From a bacterium (GTDB taxonomy: Bacteria > Zixibacteria > MSB-5A5 > WJJR01): a DNA stretch of 54,115 bases. The stretch lies in contig DATMBC010000017.1 in the NCBI GenBank assembly GCA_035559435.1, positions 75,848 through 129,962 of the forward strand. Reading direction: 5' to 3'. Below the pieces are notes generated by a model that was not told where the DNA came from, made no database searches, and was given only the letters and a program-made list of their open reading frames with translations. How positions within the stretch are numbered: position 1 is the stretch's first letter; every line of letters begins with the position of its first letter. The position numbers and the translations under genes are program-made. Below, piece after piece: positions 18,496-29,900 of this stretch.

Positions 18496-19641
18496 GTGAT
18501 CCGATCCACGCGTCATCTGTCCCGCCGATGGGCTGCCCTGGTCGGCGTCCTGACACTGTCGCTGGTCCTGGCGGCGTGTTCCGACGACGAGCCACGGGAT
18601 GTCTTGCAGGAGGAGCTCTATGTCCTCAACGAAAAATCCAACACGCTGACAGTGCTGTCGGTGCCGGGGCTTGAGCGTCACGACGACGATCTTGCGATGG
18701 CGCATCCGGCGCCGCACCATCTGCACTTCGACCATGCGCATCTGTATTACTTCGTCGTCGGTCGCACCCCGGGCGGGTTGGTGGACAAGTACGACGCCGC
18801 CACCAACGCGCTTCTGGCCTCCAGTACGCTGGCCCATTACTACACGGGGCTTCTGGCCACACCCGACGCCGAGCATGTCTACGTGACCGACTTTGGCCAG
18901 GAGATCAGCCAGCGGACCAAGATGTACATCCTGCGATTCAATGATCTGGCCGAGGTGGACTCGATCACCTGCGGGTCGCAGGCGCACTTTGTCGCCATGA
19001 CCTCCGATGGCGAAACGGTGGTTGTGGTCAACACCGGCTCCGACGAACTAACCTACTATTATCCAGACGGCGACCCGGAGAACAACGTCTTCAATGTAAA
19101 GCTGGATCCCAACGATCCGGCGCCCTTGGGCCAGCCGGTGTTCTCTCCCTACTGCATCGCGATCGCCAACGATGATTCGCTGGCCTATGTCTGTTGCCGT
19201 AAATCGAAGTGGGAAGGGCAGTCGGCCATCTTTGTCGTCGACATCGTGCGGCGGCAAACGATCGACACGCTTCTGGTTCCGTTTGTCAACCGCTCCGGCG
19301 CGATCAGCAATTACCATCTCGGGCTTTGCATGCTGCTTGACAATGATCGCTATTTGGCGGTCACGACGCAGGACGGCAACAGCGTGCTTCTCGTCGACCT
19401 GACCGATGGCTCCCACGCGGAAGCGGTCGTGCAGCACAACGGCACCTTCGGGATTACCGCCACGTCGGACGAGAAATTCCTCTACGTGACGGCCAACAAC
19501 GGCACGCTGCAGGGAACGCCCGGATGGGTCTATGAACTGCGGCGCGACGGCGGATCGCTGACCGTGACCGATTCGATCCAGGTCGGGCTGCTGCCCAACG
19601 GCATCCATGTCAGGCCGGGGCAGCACAGTCACGAACAATAG
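18496..19641 (+). CDS. exported beta-propeller lipoprotein (YncE-like)
   Basis: A 381-residue lipoprotein. The leader [15 protein letters not shown] contains a lipobox (LAAC), and the rest is a run of propeller-blade repeats such as [29 protein letters not shown] and [17 protein letters not shown]. This resembles YncE/lactonase-like seven-bladed propellers, which usually bind ligands or partners. There is no enzymatic signature. Translation starts at a GTG with GGGAGG 5 nt upstream. Followed directly by the DUF255 gene. Confidence 0.8.
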   Translation: MIRSTRHLSRRWAALVGVLTLSLVLAACSDDEPRDVLQEELYVLNEKSNTLTVLSVPGLERHDDDLAMAHPAPHHLHFDHAHLYYFVVGRTPGGLVDKYDAATNALLASSTLAHYYTGLLATPDAEHVYVTDFGQEISQRTKMYILRFNDLAEVDSITCGSQAHFVAMTSDGETVVVVNTGSDELTYYYPDGDPENNVFNVKLDPNDPAPLGQPVFSPYCIAIANDDSLAYVCCRKSKWEGQSAIFVVDIVRRQTIDTLLVPFVNRSGAISNYHLGLCMLLDNDRYLAVTTQDGNSVLLVDLTDGSHAEAVVQHNGTFGITATSDEKFLYVTANNGTLQGTPGWVYELRRDGGSLTVTDSIQVGLLPNGIHVRPGQHSHEQ

Positions 19642-19700
19642 CGGGGAACGCCGCACAACAGGAATGGACACGGCGCGTACGCGCCGCTGCCTCTGCGCCC

Positions 19701-21791
19701 ATGCCCAATCGACTCGCCCGGGAACATAGCGCCTACCTGCGATCGGCGGCGCATCAGCCGGTGGACTGGCACCCATGGGGCGAGGAAGCGTTCGCGCGCG
19801 CCCGCCAGTTGAACCGACCGATCCTGTTGGACATCGGCGCGGTCTGGTGCCACTGGTGTCATGTGATGGACGGGGAATCGTACGAGGACCCCGCGACCGC
19901 GGCGATCATCAACGAGCGCTTTGTCGCCATCAAGGTCGATCGCGACGAGCGCCCCGATGTCGACCGCCGCTATCAGGAGGCGGTGTCGGCGATCACCGGG
20001 CAGGGCGGCTGGCCGTTGACCGCCTTCCTCACACCGGACGGCGACGTGTTCACCGGCGGCACCTACTTCCCGCCGGAGGATCGTTTTGGGCGTCGGGGAT
20101 TCCCCGACGTGTTGCGGTTGGTGGCCGACTACTACGCGCAGTCGCGCGACAGCGCCGAGACCTCGGCGAAAGAGCTGTCGGCGGCGCTGGCGGCGCACGC
20201 CGCGCGCGCGTCCGCCGGCGCCGTGACCGCGGGATTGACCGCGCGCGCCGAAGCGCAGATGATCTCGACATTCGACCCGGCGCATGGCGGATTCGGCGAC
20301 GCGCCCAAATTCCCTCATTCCGCCACCATCGAGTTTCTGCTCGGACGTCAGGCCGATGATCCCACGCCGCAGCGCGCGGAGGTCATCCGGCGCACATTAA
20401 CGCGCATGGCGCGGGGGGGCGTCTGCGACCAGATCGGCGGGGGATTCCACCGCTATTCGACCGATGCCCGCTGGATTGTCCCGCATTTTGAAAAGATGCT
20501 TTACGACAACACCGAACTGTTGCGCAACTACGCGATGGCGTATGCGGCGTTCGGCGATCCGCTCTACCGGGCCACGGCCGAAGGAATCATTCGATTCCTG
20601 CGCGCGACACTCTCGGACCGGAGTGAGAGCGGTTTTTTCACATCGCAGGATGCCGATGTCGGTCTCCACGATGACGGCGATTACTTCACCTGGACGCTTG
20701 ATGAGGTCCGCGCGATCTGCGCCCGGGACGAGCTGCCGGTGCTGTCCGCCCGCTTCGACATTCAGGACAAAGGCGAGATGCATCACAACCCGGCGCGCAA
20801 CGTCCTGTTTGTCGCCGAAGATATCGACGTAATCGCGGCGCGCCTGGAGTGTTCGGAGGCGGAGGTGGAACGGCTGTTGGCCTCCGGCATCGCGAAGTTG
20901 CAGGCGGCGCGTGACCGGCGTCCGATGCCCTTCGTCGACCGGCGTGTGTACGCCGGCTGGAACGGCATGGCGATCTCCGCCTGCCTGATTGCGTCGGATT
21001 ACCTCGATGACGCCGAGACCGCGCGCTTCGCCCTGAAATCGCTGGACCGGATCGTGCGCGACTGCGTGTTGGCGGATGGACGTGTGCGGCACGCGGTCGG
21101 CGCGGAAGTGCCCGTGGGGTTGCTGGACGACGGTGTATTCGTGGCGCGCGCGTTGCTGGATGCCGGCGAGCGCGGGGGACGAATCGACGGGATCGCGACC
21201 GCCGGCCGCATCATGGACGATCTGCACAATCGCCTCTGGGATGCGAACGGCGGCGGGTTCTTCGACCAGCCGCCATCGGGAGAACGTGTGGGGCTTCTGG
21301 CACAGCCGCGCAAACCGATCCAGGATGCGCCGACTCCATCGGCCAACGCCATCGCCGCCGAAGTGCTCATGCGCCTGGCGCACATGACCGACCAGAGGCG
21401 CTATCGCGAATGGGCGGAGCAGACACTGGCGGCCTTCGCCGGGACCGCCGATGGCATGGGCATCTTTGCCGGGGCTTACTTCAACGCCGCCGAGCGGTTT
21501 CGCCTGGGTGAATTGGCCATCGTGGTAACCGGCGCGACGGACAATGATCGTGCGCAACACTTGTGGAAGACCGCCCGCGGCCTGTATCACCCTCGGAAGT
21601 CCCTCCGGCGGCTCGTCGCCGCCACTGCGGCGGACAAAGAAGCGGTGCCTGCGCCGCTGCGCGCGATGATCCGGGGCGATGCCGCTTGTGCCTACGTGTG
21701 CGCCGACAACGTCTGCGCGCCGCCGGTCAGTGATCCGGATGAGCTGCCGCGCGTGATTCGGGAGTTCGGTTCGAGAAAGCCGCAATCCTAA
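19701..21791 (+). CDS. DUF255 thioredoxin-domain protein, YyaL/SSP411 family
   Basis: A 696-residue soluble protein with the family signature at its N-terminus: [20 protein letters not shown], then [16 protein letters not shown] (a CxxC thioredoxin-type motif) and [15 protein letters not shown]. The remaining 500 residues form an alpha/alpha-barrel like that of glycoside hydrolases, with [20 protein letters not shown] and the [16 protein letters not shown] block. Function is unproven, though homologues include human SSP411 and B. subtilis YyaL. The stop overlaps that of the convergent lysyl-oxidase-like gene by 4 nt. Confidence 0.9.
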   Translation: MPNRLAREHSAYLRSAAHQPVDWHPWGEEAFARARQLNRPILLDIGAVWCHWCHVMDGESYEDPATAAIINERFVAIKVDRDERPDVDRRYQEAVSAITGQGGWPLTAFLTPDGDVFTGGTYFPPEDRFGRRGFPDVLRLVADYYAQSRDSAETSAKELSAALAAHAARASAGAVTAGLTARAEAQMISTFDPAHGGFGDAPKFPHSATIEFLLGRQADDPTPQRAEVIRRTLTRMARGGVCDQIGGGFHRYSTDARWIVPHFEKMLYDNTELLRNYAMAYAAFGDPLYRATAEGIIRFLRATLSDRSESGFFTSQDADVGLHDDGDYFTWTLDEVRAICARDELPVLSARFDIQDKGEMHHNPARNVLFVAEDIDVIAARLECSEAEVERLLASGIAKLQAARDRRPMPFVDRRVYAGWNGMAISACLIASDYLDDAETARFALKSLDRIVRDCVLADGRVRHAVGAEVPVGLLDDGVFVARALLDAGERGGRIDGIATAGRIMDDLHNRLWDANGGGFFDQPPSGERVGLLAQPRKPIQDAPTPSANAIAAEVLMRLAHMTDQRRYREWAEQTLAAFAGTADGMGIFAGAYFNAAERFRLGELAIVVTGATDNDRAQHLWKTARGLYHPRKSLRRLVAATAADKEAVPAPLRAMIRGDAACAYVCADNVCAPPVSDPDELPRVIREFGSRKPQS

Positions 21792-23590
21792 GGGCAATTG
21801 GACGGGTAGGACTGGCAGGCGCACGGGTTGCAGAATTCCGGCACCGCCGCGCGGAAAGCCGCTTCGATCAGCATGGTCACATCAATGACATTCGTGCTGC
21901 CGTCACAGTTCAGATCGGTGCGTCCGGCGGGGCTGTGCGGACAGTCGGTATCGACGAACGACGGCTGGCCACGGAAGGCGATGTCGACCGTGCGCACGAC
22001 ATCGAAGACATTGATCACACCATCGGCCTCCGGGTCGCCGTGGCGCAGGCACCCGGCCTCCTGTGAGGGATTGGGCCAGCCAATGCAGTTGTCGGCGTAA
22101 TCGAAGATCCCGTCGAAGTCGCTGTCGAAGGATGTGAGGAATTCGATCTGCCCGTCCGACCAGTCGCCGGCCACGGAGCCGCCGTCGGTCACTTGAGCAT
22201 ACACCCAGTAAACACCCGGCGGCACAGCCGCCGAGTTAACGATGTGGTAGCCGTCCACTCCCGGCGTGTGCAGCGATCCTTCCAGCAGCAATTCGTTGCC
22301 ATCGAATGTCGGCGCCGTATTGAGGTAGATCGTCACCCAAGTCGGGTCGCCGTCGACATCGTCGACATCCCAGGTGGTGGTGTAGTTCTCGAATCCGTGC
22401 GCGCGCTTGGTAACGCCGCCCGCCGGATCGAGGACGGTGATGGTCGGCGCGCTGTCCGCCGGCGGATTGATGGTGAGCGTGTAGAGCGGATTGATCGCGC
22501 CCTGATAACCGTAGACGTGGACGTAGTACCACCCCGGCGGCCGTCCGGTCAGCAGGATGATCTCGGTGTTGCTGGTTCCCTGGGAAACCGCCAGTTGCAC
22601 CCCGGCGGAGTCGCGCAGTTTCAAATCAAGGTCGCCTTGTGAATCCACAAAATCGATCCGGAGGGTGTCGGCGGCGGCGCCGGTGCCGGCGCAGTAGAAG
22701 CGGAAGTAGTCGTTGTTGCCAGCCTCGTGGATGGTGAGGTTGGCGATCTGCCGCCGCGGCCCGCACGGCCCGAGATTGGGACTGTTGGGCGCGCCTTCCA
22801 GATGCGACAGCACATGCGACAGCGAGTCATTGGGCTCAAAGGCATCGAGTGGAACGCCCGATCCTTCGCCGATGCTCACCTTGATCCGGGTCACGTTGTT
22901 GCCATTGTCCGACTCGAGAATGTTGTTGTCGGGGTCGACTTCGGCCTCCAGCCAGTAGAGTCCGTCGGGCAGATCGGTGATGTCGATGTTCTGCCCCGGC
23001 AGAGACTTGGAGTACAAATCCAGCCAGCCCACCGAGAGCCCCTGCACCCCGGAAGCGCAGTTCACATAGTAGGGCGTCGGGTTGAAGTTGGGCAGTGAGC
23101 TGTTGTGCACCGCCAGATCAAGGACGCAGAAGCTGGTCTTCCCGCTGGCGGCGACAATCGGCCCAACCCCGTCGCCGGCCAGCACCTGGCGCAGCCGATA
23201 GACGCACCAATTCTCAAAGTGCGTGTGGCTGTGGGTCGGGTGATAGACAAAGGCGCCGGCGGAATCGTCCCAGTAGGTGCCGTCATTGCGGAAGATCCGT
23301 TGCATCACCAGTTGTGACCCATCCGGCAGCGGCGGCAAAACACCGATCAGGTGCAGCCTCCCGCGACCGATGTTGGCCGTCGAGGTCGAAAACCGCAGAT
23401 GGGTACGCCCCGGTTCGATATTGGTCACCACATCATTGTTGTAGAGGTCGTTGGGCCGGACGATGATGTCGGGCAGCAGATCGTCGGCGGCGCGTACGGG
23501 CGACCTGCCGGACAGCAGAGCCCCCGACACACACAGCGCCAGCAGTGCAGCGGAACGAATGAACGCGATGAATGCGCGCAGACGGTTCAT
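21788..23590 (-). CDS. secreted lysyl-oxidase-like protein with PPC and dockerin-like domains
   Basis: A 600-residue exported protein. Signal peptide ([13 protein letters not shown]), then a lysyl-oxidase-like domain at about residues 38-235 with the copper-site cluster [13 protein letters not shown] (His117, 120, 122, 124). A pre-peptidase C-terminal (PPC) beta domain lies at about 280-400, an Ig-like stretch follows, and the C-terminus (about 520-600) has two dockerin-like loops, [19 protein letters not shown] and [19 protein letters not shown], ending in a Cys-rich tail. Lysyl oxidases deaminate lysine side chains to form crosslinks. Whether the LTQ cofactor residues are present cannot be decided by eye. 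The start MNRLRAF has no strong ribosome site. Confidence 0.8.
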   Translation of the reverse strand: MNRLRAFIAFIRSAALLALCVSGALLSGRSPVRAADDLLPDIIVRPNDLYNNDVVTNIEPGRTHLRFSTSTANIGRGRLHLIGVLPPLPDGSQLVMQRIFRNDGTYWDDSAGAFVYHPTHSHTHFENWCVYRLRQVLAGDGVGPIVAASGKTSFCVLDLAVHNSSLPNFNPTPYYVNCASGVQGLSVGWLDLYSKSLPGQNIDITDLPDGLYWLEAEVDPDNNILESDNGNNVTRIKVSIGEGSGVPLDAFEPNDSLSHVLSHLEGAPNSPNLGPCGPRRQIANLTIHEAGNNDYFRFYCAGTGAAADTLRIDFVDSQGDLDLKLRDSAGVQLAVSQGTSNTEIILLTGRPPGWYYVHVYGYQGAINPLYTLTINPPADSAPTITVLDPAGGVTKRAHGFENYTTTWDVDDVDGDPTWVTIYLNTAPTFDGNELLLEGSLHTPGVDGYHIVNSAAVPPGVYWVYAQVTDGGSVAGDWSDGQIEFLTSFDSDFDGIFDYADNCIGWPNPSQEAGCLRHGDPEADGVINVFDVVRTVDIAFRGQPSFVDTDCPHSPAGRTDLNCDGSTNVIDVTMLIEAAFRAAVPEFCNPCACQSYPSNCP

Positions 23591-23800
23591 GGATATGCGA
23601 AGGGCAGCCGACCCAATCTCGCCCCCTGCGAGATGTGGGATAAATATAGTCCTCGAATGCAGAATCGTGGACGGAAAGATTCGTCTCGGTCCGTTGTCCC
23701 GTTTATTCCGCCCATAAGACATTGTCTGTCAGCGCGATAGATATATCACCCCCGCGCGCGGGAAAAAATCTCGCTCGATGGCACAAACGGCGAATTCAGC

Positions 23801-23829
23801 TTGCCGTATGAGCACAAAGCAGCTACTTT
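23801..23829 (+). promoter_or_regulatory. probable promoter of the ArsR-rhodanese/RND operon
   Basis: TTGCCG (23801-23806), a 17-nt spacer and TACTTT (23824-23829) lie just left of the inverted repeat at 23830-23847. Transcription would begin near 23836 and give a very short leader before the ATG at 23850. Confidence 0.45.
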
Positions 23830-23847
23830 AGTATTCGCTGGAATACT
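23830..23847 (+). promoter_or_regulatory. inverted repeat, probable ArsR-family operator
   Basis: AGTATTC-GCTG-GAATACT is a perfect 7-bp inverted repeat with a 4-nt spacer. It ends 2 nt before the start of the ArsR-rhodanese gene and abuts the likely -10 box. The placement fits autorepression by ArsR/SmtB-type dimers, which bind short AT-rich palindromes. TACTTTA occurs at both ends (23824 and 23844) as a direct repeat. Confidence 0.6.
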
Positions 23848-23849
23848 TT

Positions 23850-24539
23850 ATGAATCCGAAGCCAACCAGTACGCTTCTCTATAAGACCCGCCTCTACGGG
23901 CAATTCGCGCGCTTGGGCCGGGCGCTGGCCAATCCGCACCGGTTGGAGATCCTCGACCTCCTCTCACAAGGCGAGCGAACGGTGGAGGATCTGGCGCACG
24001 AAATCGGCACGACCGTATCGAATATCTCCCAGCATCTGCAAGTCCTGCGTCAGTCGGGCCTGGTCACCTCGCGCAAGGAGGGGTTGTATGTGCACTACTC
24101 CCTGTCCGGCGACGATGTGGTGACCCTCTGGCAATCGCTGCGCCGTGTGGCGGTCGTCTTGTCGTCCGATCTGCGCGAGTTGGTGGCGCGGTTTGTCGAC
24201 GAACGCGACCAACTTGAGCCGGTGCCGCAGGCGGAACTGCTGGAACGCGCGCGGGCGGGGCGGGTGGTGGTCCTCGATGTGCGTCCGGCCCGTGAGTACA
24301 ATGCCGGCCACATTCCCGATGCGATCTCGATTCCGCTGGACCAGCTGCGGAACCGGATCGGGGAGTTGCCCCGCGACCGGGAGATTGTGGCCTATTGCCG
24401 CGGACCTTATTGCCTGTTGTCGATCGAAGCGGTCGAGCAGTTGCGCGCCGCCGGACTGGCCGCCCGCCGTCTGGAAGACGGTTTCCCGGAGTGGCGCGGC
24501 GCCGGGCTTCCGGTGGAGCGGCGCGGAGGACAACCGTGA
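23850..24539 (+). CDS. ArsR-family winged-helix regulator fused to a rhodanese domain
   Basis: A 229-residue fusion. Residues 15-105 are an ArsR/SmtB winged helix (LANPHRLEILDLLSQGERTV, GTTVSNISQHLQVLRQSGLV, SRKEGLYVHYSL). Residues 125-222 are a rhodanese domain (VLDVRPAREYNAGHIPDAIS; active loop AYCRGPYCLLS). The protein's only cysteines are Cys183 and Cys188 in that loop; the classical ArsR metal-site cysteines are absent. Sensing may therefore go through sulfur transfer or persulfide on the rhodanese Cys. First gene of a six-member operon, with an operator directly upstream. The leader has no clear Shine-Dalgarno. Confidence 0.9.
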   Translation: MNPKPTSTLLYKTRLYGQFARLGRALANPHRLEILDLLSQGERTVEDLAHEIGTTVSNISQHLQVLRQSGLVTSRKEGLYVHYSLSGDDVVTLWQSLRRVAVVLSSDLRELVARFVDERDQLEPVPQAELLERARAGRVVVLDVRPAREYNAGHIPDAISIPLDQLRNRIGELPRDREIVAYCRGPYCLLSIEAVEQLRAAGLAARRLEDGFPEWRGAGLPVERRGGQP

Positions 24540-24560
24540 TCATTCAAAGGAGAACGACAG

Positions 24561-24602
24561 ATGAACAACACCAGACGGCAGTTTCGATGGAGGCGGCGAT
24601 GA
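24561..24602 (+). CDS. 13-codon Arg-rich leader ORF overlapping the tolC start
   Basis: AAAGGAGA (24546-24553) stands 7 nt before an ATG that opens MNNTRRQFRWRRR and then a TGA. That TGA overlaps the ATG of the TolC-family gene as ATGA. This ORF has the best ribosome site in the gap, better placed than that of tolC itself, and six of its 13 codons encode Arg. Likely roles are translational coupling or an attenuator-type leader. There is no proof that it is a functional peptide. Confidence 0.5.
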   Translation: MNNTRRQFRWRRR

Positions 24603-25939
24603 GGCATCGGCCATTTCTCACACTCACGGCGGCGGCCGGGCTGCTTGTGCTCGCGTTCATGATTCTGCCCGCGCATCCGGCGCAGGCGCAGCGGCTGACC
24701 TTGGCCGACGCGGTGGCGTTGGCGCAGGAGCAATCGCCGTTGGTGCGCGCGGCGGCGGAGGGAGTGGCAGAAGCCCGGGCGCGCACCCGTCAGGCCGGCG
24801 CGGCCTTCTTCCCGCGGTTGTCGCTCCATTCGTCCTACTCACAGAGCGATAATCCGGTCAATGTCTTCATGTACGCGCTCAATCAGGGGCAATTCTCGCT
24901 GGGCGGCGACCTGAACAATCCCGAGGCGGCGGACAACTGGCTGCTGTCGGGGCAGGCGGGGTGGCGGCTGTTCAGCGGCGGACGTGACTGGGCCAACCGG
25001 CGCGCCGCGCAGGCCGCCGAGCGCGGGATGCGTCACATCGACCAAGCCACCCGCAACGATGTCACCTTGCAGGTCACCCGCGCCTATCTCGGCGTGCTCA
25101 CCGCGGCCGAGTTTGTCCGCGCCGCGGAAGGGTCGGTGCGCGCCTACGACAGTTCTGCGGCGGTGGTCAAAAGCCGGGTCGATGCCGGCACCGCGCTGAA
25201 GACTGAGTGGCTCAATATCCAGGTGCAGCAGGCGCAAGCCGAAGAGCAATTGATCCAGGCGCGCAACGCTCTGTCGCTGGCGCGCGAAGGACTGCGCCTG
25301 GCAATCGGCCTGGACAGTCTTCCCTACAATCAATTCGGCGGCCTTGATGAACTGGACATCCCGGTCCCGGAGGGCGTCACGCCCGGAGAGCGTCCCGAGG
25401 CGGCATCGCGTCAGGCCTTCGCCGAGGCCGCCCGCTCCGAGTTACGCGCGGCCAAGGCGGGATATCTCCCGTCGATCAACGCCTTCGCGTCCATCGACCG
25501 CTATCAGGGCTGGGAGTTCGACGGCGACAAGGACAGTTGGACGGCCGGGCTGGCGCTGGAGTGGTCGATCTTCGACGGGTTCCTGACCGGCGCGTCGGTA
25601 AGCGAGAAACGGGCGCGTTTGAAGGCCGCCGAGGAGATGGCGCGTCAAACGCGCCTGCAACTGTCGGTTGAGCGGGCGTCCTCGGAATTCAACCTGGCGG
25701 AGGCGACGCAGCGGGTTGCGGTCATGGAGCGCGCGGTCGCCCTGGCGACCGAGAGCGCCAACCTCACCCGCCGGCGACTCGCACAGGGCCTGGCGATATC
25801 CTCGCAAGTCATCGACGCGGAAGAGGCGCTGGTGAAAGCTGAGGTCGGCTTGGCGCAGGCCAAGGCCGACCGTCTTCTGGCCATCGCCGCGTTGCGCCGC
25901 GCCTACAATCTGCCCATCATCGGAGGCAACCAGTCATGA
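24599..25939 (+). CDS. TolC-family outer-membrane efflux protein
   Basis: A 446-residue outer-membrane factor. A signal peptide ending near AHPAQAQ is followed by LTLADAVALAQEQSPLVRAA, the typical TolC repeat opening, long coiled-coil helices, YSQSDNPVNVFMYALNQGQF and a second repeat containing LEWSIFDGF. Forms the exit duct of the tripartite pump encoded by the next two genes. ATG 24599 with GGAGG 6 nt upstream is preferred over 24587. The stop overlaps the adaptor start (ATGA). Confidence 0.88.
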   Translation: MRHRPFLTLTAAAGLLVLAFMILPAHPAQAQRLTLADAVALAQEQSPLVRAAAEGVAEARARTRQAGAAFFPRLSLHSSYSQSDNPVNVFMYALNQGQFSLGGDLNNPEAADNWLLSGQAGWRLFSGGRDWANRRAAQAAERGMRHIDQATRNDVTLQVTRAYLGVLTAAEFVRAAEGSVRAYDSSAAVVKSRVDAGTALKTEWLNIQVQQAQAEEQLIQARNALSLAREGLRLAIGLDSLPYNQFGGLDELDIPVPEGVTPGERPEAASRQAFAEAARSELRAAKAGYLPSINAFASIDRYQGWEFDGDKDSWTAGLALEWSIFDGFLTGASVSEKRARLKAAEEMARQTRLQLSVERASSEFNLAEATQRVAVMERAVALATESANLTRRRLAQGLAISSQVIDAEEALVKAEVGLAQAKADRLLAIAALRRAYNLPIIGGNQS

Positions 25940-26970
25940 AACGCATCATTGCTCTCGCGCTGCCGTTGGCCGGCCTGATCGCTCTGGCCGGGTGCGGCGG
26001 TCACAAGGAATCCGACTCGCGTCTGCCCGACGGCCCGCCCAAGACGGTGCGTCTGGCCAGCGCCGAGCGGTTGCCCAGCTTCTCCTATGAGGAGCAGATG
26101 GGGACGGTCACCGCGCGCAACCGCGCCGACATCCAGACCAAGGTCCAGGCGCGGGTCGAGCGCATTCCGCTCGCGTTGGGCGACCGGGTCCGCCAGGGCG
26201 ACCTGTTGGCCGAGCTGGACACGCGCGAATTCCGCGCCCGCGTGCAGCAGGCCAAGGCGCTGGCCGACCAGGCGGCGGAGGATCTGAAACGCTTCGAGAC
26301 GCTGTTGGGCCAGAACGCCGCCACGCAGCAGGAGTACGATGGCGTCAAGGCGCGCGCGGCGGTGGCGGCGGCCGGCCTGCAGGAGGCCGAAGCGATGCTC
26401 ACCTACGCCCGCATCGTCGCGCCCTTTGCCGGCACCGTGACGCGCAAATCGATCGAGGTGGGCGACCTTGCGGTGCCCGGACGTCCCCTGTTTGTGTTGG
26501 AGGACACCGCCTCCCTGCAGTTTGTCGTGTCGGTGTCGGAGTCGCGCCGTGGACGGTTCGCCATCGGCGACACGATGTGGGTGGCGATGGAGGCGGAGCA
26601 TGTGCGGATTCCGGCGGTGGTCGAGGAACTCTCGCCCAGCGCCGATCCGAACAGCCGCACCTTTATCACCAAGTTGGGTCTGCCCGATCACTCCGGTCTC
26701 CGTCCCGGTCTGTTCGGCCGCCTGTTGGTGCCGACACTGGACGACTACACCGGCATCTTCATTCCCACATCCGCGCTCGTGCGCCGCGGCCAATTGGAAC
26801 TGGTCTATGTGGTCAGCCCCGACAACCGGGCGTTGTTGCGGCTGGTGCGCACCGGACGGACGCTGGAGGACCGGATTGAAATCCTCTCCGGCATCAGCGA
26901 AGGCGAGCGCGTCGTGGCCAGCGAGGCCGACAAACTGACCGATGGCGACCCGGTCGAGGAGCAGTCATGA
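25936..26970 (+). CDS. RND periplasmic adaptor lipoprotein (membrane fusion protein)
   Basis: A 344-residue adaptor. The signal ends at the lipobox LIALAGC. The lipoyl/barrel-sandwich halves are visible as [20 protein letters not shown] and [20 protein letters not shown], with a helical hairpin of about 60 residues between them, then the beta-barrel. Links the inner-membrane RND pump to the TolC duct. ATGA overlaps at both ends (with tolC and with the pump gene) show one tightly coupled operon. Confidence 0.9.
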   Translation: MKRIIALALPLAGLIALAGCGGHKESDSRLPDGPPKTVRLASAERLPSFSYEEQMGTVTARNRADIQTKVQARVERIPLALGDRVRQGDLLAELDTREFRARVQQAKALADQAAEDLKRFETLLGQNAATQQEYDGVKARAAVAAAGLQEAEAMLTYARIVAPFAGTVTRKSIEVGDLAVPGRPLFVLEDTASLQFVVSVSESRRGRFAIGDTMWVAMEAEHVRIPAVVEELSPSADPNSRTFITKLGLPDHSGLRPGLFGRLLVPTLDDYTGIFIPTSALVRRGQLELVYVVSPDNRALLRLVRTGRTLEDRIEILSGISEGERVVASEADKLTDGDPVEEQS

Positions 26971-29900
26971 GCGCCACGCCTCCACATCCGCCGTCTTCGC
27001 AGGGGCTGGCGGGGACATTTGCGCGGTCGTTTGTCAACTCGCAACTGACGCCGCTTCTGATCATCGCGTCGGTCCTGCTCGGCGTGTTGGCGGTCACGCT
27101 GCTGCCGCGCGAGGAGGAGCCGCAGATCAAGGTGCCGATGGTCGATGTGATGGTCGCGGTGCCGGGCTTCAGCGCCCAGGAAGTCGAAAACCGCGTCACC
27201 GCGCCGATGGAGAAGCTGATCTGGGAGATCCCAGGCGTCGAGTATGTCTACTCAATCACCCGTCCCGAGCAGGCGCTGGTAATCGTGCGTTTCCTGGTCG
27301 GCGAGGATGTCGAGCGCAGTCTGGTCAAACTCAACCAGAAGCTGCAGTCCAACTTCGACCGGATCCCTTCGGGGGTGTCGTTCCCGATTCTGAAACCCCG
27401 CTCGATCGATGATGTGCCGATTCTGGCGCTGACCTTCCACAGCCCGCTGAAGGACCACTTCGAACTGCGGCAGTTGGTCGCCGAACTGGAAGAGCATGTC
27501 AAACAAGTGAAGGATGTCTCGGAGACCGTGCTGATCGGCGGTCTGCGCCGTCAATACCGGGTCCAGTTGGATCCGCACGCGCTGGCGGCGCGCGGCCTCG
27601 ATCCGCTGTCGGTCATTCCGATCCTGCAGCAGGCCAACCGCCAGATGCGGTCGGGGGCGATCACGCGCGACAACCGCGAGCTGGTGGTCGAGACCGACGG
27701 CTTCCTGCAGTCGGCCCGCGACATCGAACAGGTGGTGCTGGGTGTCTATGACGGCGCGCCGGTCTATCTGCGCGACGTTGCCACGGTGCTCGACGGACCG
27801 GAGGAACTCAACCAGGTGGTCTTCTTTGGTTCCGGCGCCGCCGCCAGCGACAGGCATCAGGACGAGGCGGCGGTGACGCTGTCGATCGCCAAGCGCCCGG
27901 GCACCAACGCGATCGTGGTCGCCAACCACGTGCTCGAGAAGATCGACCACCTCAAAGGGCAGTTCCTCCCCGCCGACGTGCAGATGACCGTGACCCGCCA
28001 CTACGGCGAGACGGCCGAGGAAAAATCGAACGAGCTGTTGCTGCACATGATGATCGCCGTGGTGAGCGTCTCGATCCTGATTCTGCTCAGTCTCGGCTGG
28101 CGCGAGTCGATCATTGTGGCGCTGGCGATTCCGTCGACGCTGGCGCTCACGCTGTTGGTCTTCTACATGACCGGGTTTACCCTCAACCGGATCACGCTGT
28201 TCGCGCTGATATTCTCCATCGGCATTCTGGTCGACGACGCGATCGTGGTGGTGGAAAACATCACCCGCCACCTGCGCCTGCCGCAGAATCAGGGACGTCC
28301 CTGGGGGCAGGTCGCCATCGAGGCGGTGTCGGAGGTGGGGAATCCGACGATTCTCGCCACGTGGGCGGTCATCGCCGCGGTGTTCCCGATGGCGTTTGTG
28401 GGCGGGCTGATGGGGCCCTACATGCGGCCGATCCCGATCGGCGCGACCGCGGCCATGCTCTTCTCGCTGGTGGTGGCGTTTGCGGTCACCCCGTGGGCGG
28501 CGGTGCGCGTGCTGCACTGGAAACGGGACAAGGATGAGAAGTCCGGCCACGGCGAGACCGAGGAGTGGACCACCCGACTGTACCGGCGCTACATGGGCGA
28601 ATTGATTCACAACCCCACGGCGCGGCGGATTTTCATGCTGGTGGTGTCGCTGGCGCTCCTGGGCGCCATGGGGCTGGTCGCGATTGGCTGGGTGCAGGTC
28701 AAGATGCTCCCGTTTGACAACAAGAACGAATTCCAGATCGTGATCAACATGCCGGAGGGCAGTTCGCTGGAGCAGACGGTGCGCGCCTCGCGCGAGATCG
28801 CGCTGTCGCTGTCCCACGAGCCGGAAGTGACCAACTACCAGGTCTACGCCGGCACGTCGGCGCCCTTCAACTTCAACGGCCTGGTCCGGCACTACTTCCT
28901 GCGGCGCGGCGCCAATGTCGCCGACATCCAGGTCAATCTGCTGCCGAAGGGAGAGCGCTCGGCGCAGAGCCACGAAATCGCCAAACGGGTGCGGCCGAAG
29001 GTGGCCGAGATCGCCCGGCGATTCAATGCCCGCGTGGCGGTGGCCGAAGTGCCGCCGGGGCCGCCGGTGCTACAGACGCTGGTGGCGGAAATCTACGGCC
29101 CCACCGATTCCAGCCGCACGCAACTGGCGCGCGAAGTCCGGCGCGTCTTCGCCAGCACGCCGGGTGTCGTCGACATCGACACCTATCAGGAGGAGGATCA
29201 GCGCAAGCTGACGTTTGTCGTCGATCACGAGAAGGCGGCAATGCACGGCATCTCCGCCGACATGATCGCGCATACGCTGCGTGTCGCGGTCGACGGTGTG
29301 CCGGTCGACATCGGCCACGAGCCGCGCGAGCGCGAGGACATCCAGGTGGTTGTCGAACTGCCGCGGGCGCACAAGACCGGTCCGCAGGACCTCCTCGGTC
29401 TCGCACTGCGTTCGCCGCGCACGGGGGCTTTGGTGCCGATGTCGGAGTTGGTGCGGGTCGAGGAACGAATCGTCGACAAGACGCGTTATCGCAAGAACCT
29501 GATGCCGGTCACCTACGTAATTGGCGACGTTGCCGGCGAGCGCGAAAGTCCGGTCTATGCGATCATGGATATGAATAAGCAGCTGGCGCAATTGGACATG
29601 ACGGCCTTCGGCGGGCGCGCCTCCGGATTGCAGGTCTACAACGCGTCGCAGCCCTTTTCGACCATGGAACCGTCGCTGAAGTGGGATGGCGAGTGGCACA
29701 TCACCATCGAAGTCTTCCGCGATCTGGGCATGGCCTTTGCCGCCGTGCTGATTTTGATCTACATCCTGATGGTGGGCTGGTTCCAGTCGCTGCTGACGCC
29801 GCTCGTCGTCATGGCCGCGATTCCCTTCTCCCTCATCGGCATCATGCCGGCGCACGGCTTGATGGGGGCGTTTTTCACCGCCACCTCGATGATCGGGTTC

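Noticed and set aside
23830-23847. Assignment of the operator to a specific BigR/SqrR/YgaV consensus
   Set aside because: Only the palindrome itself is certain. I could not match it to a published consensus with confidence.
24561-24602. Sequencing frameshift in the tolC start region
   Set aside because: The TolC frame has its own ATG, ribosome site and complete signal peptide, so no repair is needed; a leader ORF explains the sequence better.
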